Positions 33,079 through 41,218 of a stretch of DNA of 43,780 bases are shown in pieces. The notes below the pieces were generated by a model that was not told where the DNA came from, ran no database searches, and saw only the letters and a list, made by a program, of their open reading frames with translations. A program made the position numbers and the translations under genes. Location of the stretch: assembly GCF_018006725.1 (NCBI RefSeq), contig NZ_JAGMXV010000015.1, positions 1 through 43,780 of the forward strand, written 5' to 3'. Position 1 is the stretch's first letter; the number at the start of each line of letters is the position of its first letter. Source of the DNA: Rhizorhabdus sp. (GTDB taxonomy: Bacteria > Pseudomonadota > Alphaproteobacteria > Sphingomonadales > Sphingomonadaceae).

Positions 33079-34269
33079 GTGGACAACACAGGTGCTTTGA
33101 AGGACATCCGGGTGGTGGAGCTGGGTCAGCTCCTCGCCGGCCCCTTCTGCGGACAGCTGCTCGGCGACATGGGCGCCGACATCATCAAGGTCGAGCCGCC
33201 GGGCGCGGGCGACCCGATGCGGCAATGGGGCCAGGGCGACCGCAAGGTCAATTGGGAGGTCATCGCGCGCAACAAGCGCTCGGTAACGGCCAATCTGCGC
33301 GTTCCCGAGGGCCAGAAGCTGGTCCGCGAGCTCATCCGCCACGCCGATGTGGTGGTCGAGAATTTCAAGCCCGGCACGCTGGAGAAGTGGGGTCTGGGCC
33401 CCGACGTCCTGCTCGCCGAACAGCCCGGCCTGATCATCGCCCGCATGTCGGGCTATGGCCAGACCGGCCCCTATGCCGACCGCGCCGGCTTCGGCGGGAT
33501 CGGCGAGGCGATGGGCGGCTGGCGCTATGTCGTCGGCGAGCCCGATCGGCCGCCGAGCCGCATGGGCATCTCGATCGGCGACACGCTGACCGCGACCTAT
33601 GGCTGCATGGGCGTGCTCGCCGCGCTCCACGCACGCGAAAAGACCGGCCAGGGCCAGGTGATCGACGCCGCACTCTATGAGTCGGTGCTGCAGGTCATGG
33701 AGAGCCTTGTTCCCGAATATGATCTGATGGGGATCATTCGTGAACGCTCGGGCTCGATCCTTCCGGGCATCGCGCCGTCGAACGTCTATCGCTGCAAGGA
33801 CGGCGAGTTCATGATCGGTGCGAACAAGGACGAGATCTTCAAGCGCCTGGCGATCGCCATGGGCCGCGCCGAACTGGGCGAGGACGAGCGTTATGCGACG
33901 CATATCGCCCGCGGCATCAACCAGACCGAACTCGACAATCTGATCGACGACTGGACGCAGACGCTGACCGTCGACGAGCTGGAAGAGCTCACCGTCCGCT
34001 ATTCGATCCCGGCGGGCCGGGTCTATCGCGCGCCGGAGATGCTCGCCGATCCGCACTTCCAGGCGCGAGAGGCGATCATCGAGGTCGAAACCGAGAAGTT
34101 CGGCAAGCTCAAGATGCAGAATGCCTTCCCCAAGCTGTCGAAGACTCCCAGCGGCGTGCGCCGCGCGGCGCCGTCGGCACCGGGCCAGCACAATGCCGAG
34201 ATCTACGGCGAGTTGCTGGGCCTCGACGAGGCGAAGCTGGCAGAGCTCAAGGAAGCAGGAATCCTCTGA
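33079..34269 (+). CDS. CaiB/BaiF family CoA-transferase
   Basis: This 396-residue class III CoA-transferase begins with the GTG at 33079, three bases after the HyuB stop. Motifs include IRVVELGQLLAGPFCGQLLGDMGADIIKVEPPGAGDPMRQW, with the catalytic Asp expected in the IDAALYESVLQVMESL region. Others are VVVENFKPGTLEKWGLGPD, ARMSGYGQTGPYADRAGFGGIGEAMGG and the ending GQHNAEIYGELLGLDEAKLAEL. Such enzymes move CoA from succinyl-CoA or another thioester to a carboxylic acid. It would activate the ring-opened acid made by the oxygenase, Hyu and amidase steps so that the HMG-CoA-lyase-like enzyme can cleave it. Confidence 0.93.
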   Translation: MDNTGALKDIRVVELGQLLAGPFCGQLLGDMGADIIKVEPPGAGDPMRQWGQGDRKVNWEVIARNKRSVTANLRVPEGQKLVRELIRHADVVVENFKPGTLEKWGLGPDVLLAEQPGLIIARMSGYGQTGPYADRAGFGGIGEAMGGWRYVVGEPDRPPSRMGISIGDTLTATYGCMGVLAALHAREKTGQGQVIDAALYESVLQVMESLVPEYDLMGIIRERSGSILPGIAPSNVYRCKDGEFMIGANKDEIFKRLAIAMGRAELGEDERYATHIARGINQTELDNLIDDWTQTLTVDELEELTVRYSIPAGRVYRAPEMLADPHFQAREAIIEVETEKFGKLKMQNAFPKLSKTPSGVRRAAPSAPGQHNAEIYGELLGLDEAKLAELKEAGIL

Positions 34270-34271
34270 CG

Positions 34272-34913
34272 ATGGGACGCCCGGAGAAGGATCTTTCCGA
34301 CAATTATGCGGGAGCCTTTGACGGGCATCTCCGTCCGGGGCGCAAGGCGGCGCTGATCATCATCGATTTCGTCGTCGCCTATCTGGAGGAGGGCTCGCCG
34401 CTTTACGCGGGCGTCGAGCCCGCCCTCCACAGCTGCGAAAGACTGGCCGCCGCCGCCCGCGAAGCCGGCGTGCCGGTCATCTTCACCAATGTGGAATATC
34501 AGCCGGGCGGCGCCGATGGCGGCGTCTTCTACCGCAAGGTCCCGGCGCTCAAGGTGTTCGAGCGCGGCAATCCGCTGGCGCGCTTTCCTGACAGCCTCAA
34601 GCCCGAAGGCGACGATCTGCTGATCACCAAGCGCTACGCTTCCTCCTTTTTCGGTACGCATCTGGCGGCCACGCTCTCCGCTCACGGGATCGACACGCTG
34701 CTGATCACCGGGGTCTCGACCTCGGGTTGCGTCCGCGCGACTGCCCTCGACGCCTGCCAGCACGGCTTCATCCCGATCGTGATCCGCGACGCCTGCGGCG
34801 ACCGCCACTCCGGACCGCACGAAGCCAATCTGTTCGACCTCCAGGCCAAATATGCCGAGGTGGTCGGCGAAGCCGAGGCCCTGCAGATCATCGCGGACAT
34901 GCGAGACCGCTGA
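34272..34913 (+). CDS. Isochorismatase-family amidohydrolase, N-carbamoylsarcosine amidase-like
   Basis: This 213-residue cysteine hydrolase has the Asp32-Lys120-Cys153 triad visible in IIIDFVVAYL, LITKRYASSFFGT and GVSTSGCVRATALDACQHGF. The ending IPIVIRDACGDRHSGPHEANLFDLQAKYAEV resembles N-carbamoylsarcosine amidohydrolase and maleamate amidases such as NicF. Carbamoylsarcosine amidase works after N-methylhydantoinase (HyuAB) in creatinine breakdown, so HyuAB plus this gene is a known pairing. RutB, which follows RutA, is in the same superfamily. It starts 2 bp after the CoA-transferase stop and is the last gene of the operon. Confidence 0.9.
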   Translation: MGRPEKDLSDNYAGAFDGHLRPGRKAALIIIDFVVAYLEEGSPLYAGVEPALHSCERLAAAAREAGVPVIFTNVEYQPGGADGGVFYRKVPALKVFERGNPLARFPDSLKPEGDDLLITKRYASSFFGTHLAATLSAHGIDTLLITGVSTSGCVRATALDACQHGFIPIVIRDACGDRHSGPHEANLFDLQAKYAEVVGEAEALQIIADMRDR

Positions 34914-35174
34914 GCGCCCGCGCGCCGGATCGGCTTGCCTGCACCGGTCTTGCGCCTATATTTGGGGCATGGCCCTTTCCGCCGCCTTCCTCCGCTTTCG
35001 CGCCCATGGGAGCAGCCTGATGACGCGCCCGCGCGCCTCGGAGCCCTGCGGCCTGCAGAGGGCCTGACGGGCACCGAGGCACGGTAGCGGAGCCCTTCTC
35101 GGCTTCCCTCTCGTCCACCAGCCTGCCGAAGCGCCCTATCAGCAGAGGCCGGCAGTCGCGCGATCGGAACAGCC
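34914..35174. other. Gene-poor stretch after the Hyu operon
   Basis: About 260 bases without a convincing gene. A 32-codon frame at 34969-35067 starts just behind a promoter-like element but has no RBS or family. This stretch, with 35571-35812, separates the Hyu operon from the molybdenum hydroxylase genes. Confidence 0.4.
34935..34962 (+). promoter_or_regulatory. Possible sigma-70 promoter
   Basis: TTGCCT at 34935-34940 and TATATT at 34957-34962 are separated by 16 bases. It could drive the small frame at 34969 or the hypothetical gene at 35175. It was found by eye only. Confidence 0.25.
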
Positions 35175-35570
35175 ATGCCCCCAGACATTCCGTCCAGCCG
35201 TCTTCTGACGTCCAGGGACCTCGCCCTTCTCCACAATCGACAGTCCATGATCGAATCGGCGCTCGATCGCTGCATGCGCCGGGACGGCCTCTGCAGCGAG
35301 GCTCGTGACCGGCCCGCACGGGCCTTGTTCCGCCACCTCTTGTCCCATCTCGCGACCGGCACGCCGCCGCAGCCCGACGCGATCCTGCCACACCGGCGCC
35401 AAGCAAGCCGCTTCGGCGATGCGTTGCGTACGGTTCTCGATGACATTGTCGGCGCGGACGGCTCGCCCGACCTGGCCCTGCGCTGCGTCGATGCTTTCTG
35501 GGATTGTCTGCGCCTCGCCGCCCGCCCCCCGTCGCAGGTCCCATACGGCAACATTACCGCCAATTCATGA
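35175..35570 (+). CDS. Hypothetical protein, 131 residues
   Basis: I do not recognise this protein. It is mostly helical in look (SRDLALLHNRQSMIESALDR, ARALFRHLLSHL, GDALRTVLDDIVG, LALRCVDAFWDCLRLAARP), with no signal peptide or membrane segment. Codon positions are GC-biased, and its composition is less Arg/Pro-rich than the spurious frames around it, which argues for a real gene. The RBS is weak (CGGAAC). It stands alone between the Hyu operon and the molybdenum hydroxylase genes. A regulatory or small helical protein is possible, but so is a non-gene. Confidence 0.4.
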   Translation: MPPDIPSSRLLTSRDLALLHNRQSMIESALDRCMRRDGLCSEARDRPARALFRHLLSHLATGTPPQPDAILPHRRQASRFGDALRTVLDDIVGADGSPDLALRCVDAFWDCLRLAARPPSQVPYGNITANS

Positions 35571-35603
35571 TCCGGGCACGTCCCCGACAGGTGCCGGGGT
35601 CCA

Positions 35604-35633
35604 GAAGGAGCGGGCACACCGGTTCGCTCCTTC
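35604..35633. other. Hairpin with 9-bp stem
   Basis: GAAGGAGCG (35604-35612) pairs with CGCTCCTTC (35625-35633) around a 12-base loop. It lies between the hypothetical gene and the stronger GC-rich hairpin 15 bp further on. It could be part of a transcript end or a leader structure. Confidence 0.4.
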
Positions 35634-35647
35634 CCGGTTGCACCGAA

Positions 35648-35687
35648 GCGCGGCGTCCGGCCCTCCCCCCTCGGCCGGACGCCGCGC
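35648..35687. terminator. Strong GC-rich hairpin before the molybdenum hydroxylase genes
   Basis: Perfect 15-bp arms (GCGCGGCGTCCGGCC at 35648-35662 and its complement at 35673-35687) enclose a C-rich 10-base loop. No U-run follows on either strand, so it may be a factor-dependent or imperfect terminator. It could equally be a leader structure of the downstream genes, whose start is 126 bp away. Confidence 0.5.
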
Positions 35688-35812
35688 ACCCCGTTCATGA
35701 CGTGATCCCTTTTCGGTAACCCCCGTGCGGCGGGGGTGAACTTCGCTTCTGATCCCGCTATGAATTGCGCCGAAAGGGCCGACGGCCAGAGCGGACGACG
35801 GGGGAGAGCGAG

Positions 35813-36277
35813 ATGTCGATCACATTGAAGGTCAACGGCAAGGAGCGCAGCTATGCGGGCGATCCCGACATGCCGCTGCTCTGGTATCTGCGCGACGAGA
35901 TCGGCCTGCCCGGCACCAAGTTCGGCTGCGGGAAGGCGCTCTGCGGCGCCTGCACGGTCCATCTCGACGGCAATGCCGTCCGCTCCTGCCAGACGCCGAT
36001 GTCGGCCGCCGAAGGCTTCTCGGTCACGACGATCGAAGGCCTGTCGGACAGCGGCGATCATCCGGTCCAGAAGGCGTGGCGCGAGATCGGCGTGGCCCAG
36101 TGCGGCTATTGCCAGCCCGGTCAGATCATGCAGGCCGCCGCCCTGCTCAAGATGACCCCCAAGCCGACCGACGCCGATATCGACAGTGCCATGTCGGGCA
36201 ATATCTGCCGGTGCGGCACCTATGACCGTATCCGCGCCGCCATCAAGCGGGCGGCGTCGCAGGAGGCCGGCCGATGA
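35813..36277 (+). CDS. Molybdenum hydroxylase 2Fe-2S subunit (isoquinoline 1-oxidoreductase alpha type)
   Basis: This 154-residue small subunit carries two [2Fe-2S] clusters. The plant-ferredoxin-like one uses [17 protein letters not shown] plus a Cys in RSCQTPM. The second uses [12 protein letters not shown] and [16 protein letters not shown]. It passes electrons from the molybdopterin subunit. It resembles IorA of isoquinoline 1-oxidoreductase and related two-subunit hydroxylases that lack a FAD subunit. GGGGGAGAGCG precedes the ATG at 35813; the longer frame from 35765 is unlikely. Its stop overlaps the start of the large subunit by 4 bp. Confidence 0.92.
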   Translation: MSITLKVNGKERSYAGDPDMPLLWYLRDEIGLPGTKFGCGKALCGACTVHLDGNAVRSCQTPMSAAEGFSVTTIEGLSDSGDHPVQKAWREIGVAQCGYCQPGQIMQAAALLKMTPKPTDADIDSAMSGNICRCGTYDRIRAAIKRAASQEAGR

Positions 36278-38589
36278 ACGCGCCCCTGCACGCCGAAGAC
36301 ACCGCCGAGGTCTTCGTCCCCTCGCCCGAGCTCAGCCGACGGATGCTGCTCGGTAGCGGTGCCGGCCTGGTCCTCGCGCTCTCGCTTCCCGGCACTGCGT
36401 CGGCGGCGGACGAGCCGAAATATGGTGCGGATTCGCAGCCCGGCGGCGCGCGGGACGATCCCCGGCTGTTCGTTCAACTCGCGCCCGATGGCCGCATCAC
36501 CATCATCTGCCATCGCGCGGAGATGGGCCAAGGCATCCGCAGCAGCATGGCGATGATCATCCTCGATGAGATGGGCGCCGACTGGAACCGCCTGTCTATC
36601 CGACAGGCCGAGGGCGACGAGGCGCGCTACGGGAATCAGAACACCGACGGATCACGCAGCATCCGGCACTGGCTGACGCCGCTCCGCCGCTGCGGTGCCG
36701 CGATGCGGATGATGCTCGTGCAGGCGGCCTCGACCCGCCTCGGCGCGCCGCTCGCCGAACTGGAGGCCCGCGATCATAAGGTCGTCCACGCTCGCAGCGG
36801 CCGTTCGATCGCATTCGGCGATCTGGCCGACGATGCCGCCAAGCTGTCGGTGCCGCCGCGCGACATCGTGCGGCTCAAGGACGCATCGGCTCTGACGATG
36901 GTCGGCAAGGATCGCGTCTTCGCGCATGACGGACAAGCGATGACCACCGGCACCGCCACCTATGGCATCGACGCGACCATGCCCGGCATGCTGTTCGCGG
37001 CAGTCGCCCGGCCGCCGGTGATGGGATCGAAGGTCGCGTCTTTCGATGCCACGGCGGCGCGCGCGGTTACGGGCGTGGTCGACGTGATCGAACTGCCGGC
37101 GCCCGCAGGGCCGCCGCTGTTCCAGCCGCTCGGCGGCATCGCCGTCGTCGCAAAGAATAGCTGGGCAGCGATGAAGGGCCGCGACGCGCTGAAGATCGAC
37201 TGGGCGGCATCGCCCCACGACAGCTACGACTCGCGCGCCTATCGCGACCTTTCGCTCGAAAATGCGCGCAAGCCGGGCCAGCCGGTGCGCAACGAAGGAG
37301 ACGTGGACGCGGCTCTGTCCAAGGCGAAGAAGCGCGTCGTCGCCGAATATTATCTGCCGCACATCGCCCATGCCACCATGGAGCCGCCGGCGGCTGTGGT
37401 TCGCTGCGACGGCGAGAGCTGCGAGGCGCTCGCCTGCGTACAGGACCCGAGCGGCACGCGCGACACGCTCGCTGCGATGCTGAAGCTCGACAAGGCGAAG
37501 GTGGTCGTCCGGCAGACCTTCCTTGGCGGAGGCTTCGGCCGCAAGTCGAAGCCCGACTTCGTGGTCGAGGCAGCGATGCTCAGCCGGGCGATGAAGGGCA
37601 CCCCGATCAAGATCGTGTGGAGCCGCGAGGACGACGTCCGCCATGATTATTATCATACGGTCGCGGTTCAGCGGCTTGAGGCGGCGATGGACGGCGACCT
37701 GCCGTCCGCCTGGCTCCATCGTGTCGTATCGCCCTCGATCATCTCGATCTTCGCCGACGGCATCGATCGCGAGCAGGGGCTGGAGACCGGCCTGGGGCTG
37801 TTGAGCATGCCCTTCGCCATTCCCAATGTCCGCATCGAAACGGGCGAGGCACTGGCGCACACCCGGATCGGCTGGTTCCGATCGGTGGCCAACATCCCCC
37901 ATGCCTTCGCCATCCAGTGCTTCGCCGCCGAACTGGCCGAAGCTGCCGGGCAGGATCCAAAGGACTATCTGCTGCGGCTTCTCGGCCCCGATCGCCTGAT
38001 CGACCCGCGTTCGATCAAGGACGCCAATTATGGCGAAGATCCGGCGCTGTATCCGATCGATACCGGGCGTCTGCGCCGCGTCGTCGAGGTGGCTGCCAAG
38101 GGCGTGGGCTGGAACGGCAAGCGGCCCAAGGGCTGGGGCTATGGAATCGCCTGCCACCGCAGCTTCGTGAGCTATACCGCCTGCGCTTTCGCCGTATCGG
38201 TGACCGACGGGCAGCTGACCATCCACAAGGCCGACATCGCGATCGACTGCGGCGCGCAGGTCAACCCCGACCGCATCCGTGCGCAGATGGAAGGGTCGGT
38301 GATGATGGGGCTGAGCCTGGCGCTCAGCGGCGAGATCAGTTTCGCCAAGGGCGCGGTCCAGCAAGGCAGCTTCGACGATTATCCCGTGCTGCGCATCGAC
38401 GCCGCGCCGCGGAAGCTCGACGTCCATCTGGTCGGCGGCGGTCTCGACACACCGCCGAGCGGGGTGGGCGAACCTGGCGTTCCCCCGGTCGCGCCTGCGC
38501 TGTGCAATGCGATCCATGCCGCGACGGGCCGCCGCATCCGCGTGTTGCCGATCGGGGATCAGCTGACGGGGAAGGTCCAGACACTCTGA
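36274..38589 (+). CDS. Molybdopterin-binding large subunit, isoquinoline 1-oxidoreductase beta type, Tat-exported
   Basis: This 771-residue xanthine-oxidase-family subunit has a twin-arginine signal: SRRMLLGSG followed by a hydrophobic stretch and ...TASA before AD, at about residues 21-46. Mo-cofactor landmarks include [14 protein letters not shown]-like [32 protein letters not shown] and the C-terminal [27 protein letters not shown], which holds the catalytic Glu. Enzymes of this type hydroxylate N-heterocycles or oxidise aldehydes with water. An N-heterocycle would become a lactam, the kind of substrate the nearby Hyu operon could open. Export to the periplasm implies a cytochrome acceptor, but none is encoded next to it. 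The small subunit has no signal and may be co-exported. Confidence 0.92.
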   Translation: MNAPLHAEDTAEVFVPSPELSRRMLLGSGAGLVLALSLPGTASAADEPKYGADSQPGGARDDPRLFVQLAPDGRITIICHRAEMGQGIRSSMAMIILDEMGADWNRLSIRQAEGDEARYGNQNTDGSRSIRHWLTPLRRCGAAMRMMLVQAASTRLGAPLAELEARDHKVVHARSGRSIAFGDLADDAAKLSVPPRDIVRLKDASALTMVGKDRVFAHDGQAMTTGTATYGIDATMPGMLFAAVARPPVMGSKVASFDATAARAVTGVVDVIELPAPAGPPLFQPLGGIAVVAKNSWAAMKGRDALKIDWAASPHDSYDSRAYRDLSLENARKPGQPVRNEGDVDAALSKAKKRVVAEYYLPHIAHATMEPPAAVVRCDGESCEALACVQDPSGTRDTLAAMLKLDKAKVVVRQTFLGGGFGRKSKPDFVVEAAMLSRAMKGTPIKIVWSREDDVRHDYYHTVAVQRLEAAMDGDLPSAWLHRVVSPSIISIFADGIDREQGLETGLGLLSMPFAIPNVRIETGEALAHTRIGWFRSVANIPHAFAIQCFAAELAEAAGQDPKDYLLRLLGPDRLIDPRSIKDANYGEDPALYPIDTGRLRRVVEVAAKGVGWNGKRPKGWGYGIACHRSFVSYTACAFAVSVTDGQLTIHKADIAIDCGAQVNPDRIRAQMEGSVMMGLSLALSGEISFAKGAVQQGSFDDYPVLRIDAAPRKLDVHLVGGGLDTPPSGVGEPGVPPVAPALCNAIHAATGRRIRVLPIGDQLTGKVQTL

Positions 38590-38602
38590 CCGGATCGCCG
38601 GC

Positions 38603-39442
38603 TCAGCGCCAGCGGACCAGCCCCTTGTCGAGCACGGTGACGTCGCGGGTGCGCACCCGGAAGCGCGCCTCGCGCTCGCCCGTGCGCCAGAGCTCGGTCA
38701 CCAGCGTGTCGCCGGGCAGGACGGGTGCGGAGAAGCGGACGTCGAGCCGGGCGAGCCGTTCGCATGCACCGTCGAGTAGCATCGTCGAGAGAGCTCGCGC
38801 GGCGATGCCATAGCTGCACAGCCCATGCAGGATCGGACGGTCGAAGCCCGCACGCCGCGCAGCGTCGGGATCGATATGCAGCGGGTTGAAATCGCCCGAC
38901 AGACGATAGATCGCCGCAAGATCGGGCCGGGTCGGAAGAGCAAGACTGTCGTCGGGCGAGGTCGCCGGCAGTTCGGCGGGCATGTCGAGCGATCCGAAGG
39001 AGAAGCCACCGCCGCCGTCGCCCCGAGCGAACAGGGTGAAGCGAAGCGTCGCGAGCGGCTGGCCGTCCTGAGCATCGGATAGGTGCCGCGCGAGCTGGAT
39101 CAGCGCACCTCGACCTGCGCCCCGATCGACGATCGCCTCGACCTCGGACCGTGCGACGACGCGCCCGGTCGGCGGCAGCGGCCGATGCCACTCGACGCTC
39201 TGGGCCGCATGCAGGACCTGACTCCAGTCGAGTTCGCCATGGCGCTCGCCGCGCAGGAAATTCTCGGCACCCAGCGTGACCGCCAAGGTCGGAAAGGCCC
39301 GAAGCCGCGCTTCATAGACGAAATCGAGATCGGGGCCATCCGGAGTCAGGCCTATGCCCAGCCCATAGAGGATGGTTCGCTGCGCGTCATAGACGTCAGT
39401 CGCCGGTTCCGCCCCCCACGCTCTTATCCTGTCGATATCCAC
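38603..39442 (-). CDS. MaoC-type (hydratase-2) dehydratase
   Basis: This 279-residue double hot-dog protein has a degenerate N-terminal half (about 1-150). The C-terminal half carries the hydratase-2 motif YRLSGDFNPLHIDPDAARRAGFDRPILHGLCSYG, with the Asp-His catalytic pair, and ends in a typical LDVRFSAPVLPGDTLVTELW strand. The family hydrates trans-2-enoyl-CoA to (R)-3-hydroxyacyl-CoA, as in the MFE-2 hydratase domain. The start is a GTG at 39442; an in-frame start further upstream was not evident. It is divergent from an SDR (114 bp gap) and convergent with the molybdenum hydroxylase, so it is not in that operon. The substrate is unknown. Confidence 0.88.
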   Translation of the reverse strand: MDIDRIRAWGAEPATDVYDAQRTILYGLGIGLTPDGPDLDFVYEARLRAFPTLAVTLGAENFLRGERHGELDWSQVLHAAQSVEWHRPLPPTGRVVARSEVEAIVDRGAGRGALIQLARHLSDAQDGQPLATLRFTLFARGDGGGGFSFGSLDMPAELPATSPDDSLALPTRPDLAAIYRLSGDFNPLHIDPDAARRAGFDRPILHGLCSYGIAARALSTMLLDGACERLARLDVRFSAPVLPGDTLVTELWRTGEREARFRVRTRDVTVLDKGLVRWR

Positions 39443-39556
39443 CGCGTCCCGTTCCCATAGCAGCCGGCCGATGCCGCTTCACCCGCCGGGCATAGCGATT
39501 GAGATCGAGGACCGGAACCGCCATAGCGGCCGCGCAGGCATGGGAGGCGGACGGCA

Positions 39557-40333
39557 ATGACGGCAACGGGACGGCTGGCAGGGCGCATCGCGCTGGTGAC
39601 GGGGGCAGGGTCTGGTATCGGGCTCGGCATCGGGCGCCGTTTCGCAGCAGAGGGCGCGACGGTCCTGTTCACCGACATCGATGGCAACAAGGCGCGGACC
39701 GCTGCAGCGGAAACCGGCAGCCATGCCGCTACGCTCGACGTCACCAGCGAAGCCAGCTGGATAGAAGCGGCGGCGGTCGTAGAGCACACACTCGGTGGCA
39801 TCCACATCCTCGTCAACAATGCCGGCATTTGCGTGCCCGGATCGGTCGAGGACACCGATTTCTCCGCCTGGCGCCGCAGCCATGCGATCAACCTCGACGG
39901 CGTATTCCTCGGCTGCCACAGCCTGTTGCCGCTGATGGCGAAGACGACCGAAGCCACCGGCCTTGGCGGCGCGATCCTCAACATATCCTCGGTGTCCGCA
40001 ATGGTCGCCTCGGCCAATTTCGCGAGCTATAATTCCTCCAAGGCGGCGGTGCGCCACCTGACCAAGTCGATCGCGCTCCATTGCGCGAAGCAGCGCTATG
40101 CGGTCCGCTGCAACTCGATCCACCCGACCTTCATCGACACGCCGCTGATCGATACGCTCGCCAAGGGCGCCGACCATGCAGCGATGATCGAGAAGCTCGC
40201 CCGTCAGGTCCCGATCGGCCGGGTCGGCGACACCGACGACGTCGCCTGGGCGGCGGTCTATCTGTGCTCGGACGAGGCCAAGTTCGTGACGGGGGCCGAG
40301 CTGCTGATCGACGGCGGGCTGGCCGCCCAATAA
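39557..40333 (+). CDS. SDR family oxidoreductase
   Basis: This 258-residue classical SDR has TGAGSGIGLGIGRRF, a Asp-rich NAD-specificity loop (TDIDGNKAR), NNAGICVPG, the catalytic Ser in LNISSVSAMVA, YNSSK for Tyr/Lys, and NSIHPTFIDTPLI. The C-terminus VTGAELLIDGGLAAQ is typical. The Asp after the second strand suggests NAD rather than NADP. GGGAGG is 10 bases before the ATG at 39557. It could act with the divergent MaoC hydratase as an (R)-3-hydroxyacyl-CoA dehydrogenase. It runs convergent into the TIM-barrel gene, 3 bp apart. Confidence 0.9.
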   Translation: MTATGRLAGRIALVTGAGSGIGLGIGRRFAAEGATVLFTDIDGNKARTAAAETGSHAATLDVTSEASWIEAAAVVEHTLGGIHILVNNAGICVPGSVEDTDFSAWRRSHAINLDGVFLGCHSLLPLMAKTTEATGLGGAILNISSVSAMVASANFASYNSSKAAVRHLTKSIALHCAKQRYAVRCNSIHPTFIDTPLIDTLAKGADHAAMIEKLARQVPIGRVGDTDDVAWAAVYLCSDEAKFVTGAELLIDGGLAAQ

Positions 40334-40336
40334 TAT

Positions 40337-41158
40337 CTACTTCACCTCGGCGAACAGGCGTTCGGCCGCCTCGCGCAGCCTGCGCGCATGGCCGACGGGG
40401 CCCAGCCGGGCGACACGCTGCGCATCGGGGACCTCCACGCTGAACGCGCAACCTTCGGGCATGGCGCGGATCAGCGACACGAGGTCGATCTCCCCTTCGC
40501 CCGGCACCAGCCGGAAATCGCGGGCCTCGCGCAGCCGGTCGGCAGGATCTTCCGGTGCGACAAGCGGGGCGTCGCACAGCTGGAGGAGGCGGAGCGGAGC
40601 CTCGCACGCAGCGGCGACGTCGGCCGCACGGCCGCCCGACCGGGTCAGATGGAGCGCATCGACGACCACGGAGACATTGCTTTCACCGGCCTGCGCCCGC
40701 AGCGCGACCGCTTCGCCCAGTGAACGCATTCGGGTGGATGGCGCGAACTCCAGCCCGATCTCGATCCTGTAGCCACCCGCCAGCCGCGCGAGTGTGCCTA
40801 TACGGTCGGTCGCCCGGCCGATATCCTCGTCCACGACACAAACGGTCAGCACCCTTGCGCCGATCGCGGCGCCCGCAGCCAGCATCGGCTCGCAGGAGGC
40901 GATGTCGCTGTTGCGGCCGATCATCAGCACCTCGATCTCGGTAATGGCGACCCCCTCCCCGTCAGCGATCCGACCGAGCTCGACCGCCATGACCGGATCA
41001 TCGACGAGCGTAGGGGACAGCAGGCGGGGTCGAACCGCATCCCCACCGAAGAGGCGCAGGCAAACGCGACGATAGCCCGCGTCCGCCGCCGTGCGCAGGA
41101 AGACGTCGGGCGTCAGGTCCGGCAGCGAAAGCGGGGCGAGCGACAGGCGGGAGATCAT
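40337..41158 (-). CDS. Xylose-isomerase-like TIM-barrel (sugar phosphate isomerase/epimerase family)
   Basis: This protein of 273 residues has the AP-endonuclease-2/xylose-isomerase-like barrel pattern. It includes DVFLRTAADAGYRRVCLRLF, EGVAITEIEVLMIG, IEIGLEFAPSTRMRSLGEAVAL, VVVDALHLTRSGGRAADVA, LLQLCDAPLV, RLVPGEGEIDLVSLIRAM and FSVEVPDAQRVARLG. Glu, Asp/His and Glu residues at the strand ends suit a divalent metal site. Members include sugar epimerases, inosose dehydratases and ring-processing isomerases; I cannot assign the substrate. It is transcribed towards the SDR gene and lies 60 bp downstream of the giant exoprotein gene on the same strand. Confidence 0.82.
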   Translation of the reverse strand: MISRLSLAPLSLPDLTPDVFLRTAADAGYRRVCLRLFGGDAVRPRLLSPTLVDDPVMAVELGRIADGEGVAITEIEVLMIGRNSDIASCEPMLAAGAAIGARVLTVCVVDEDIGRATDRIGTLARLAGGYRIEIGLEFAPSTRMRSLGEAVALRAQAGESNVSVVVDALHLTRSGGRAADVAAACEAPLRLLQLCDAPLVAPEDPADRLREARDFRLVPGEGEIDLVSLIRAMPEGCAFSVEVPDAQRVARLGPVGHARRLREAAERLFAEVK

Positions 41159-41218
41159 CCTCCTCTCCTGCCACCCGGCCCCGCTCCTGTCACCCAGCCG
41201 GCCTCGCCAGCGGTGGCG

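Noticed and set aside
31033-34191. A very long open frame (over 1000 codons) on the minus strand opposite HyuB and the CoA-transferase
   Set aside because: It is antisense to two well-recognised genes, is dominated by Arg/Asp/Ala/His typical of GC-rich shadow frames, and has no family resemblance.
7808-38589. Two pairs of genes both commonly named iorA/iorB taken as one system
   Set aside because: The pair at 7808-11418 is the TPP-dependent indolepyruvate oxidoreductase type. The pair at 35813-38589 is the molybdenum isoquinoline oxidoreductase type. They share only the gene name, so symbols were left empty.
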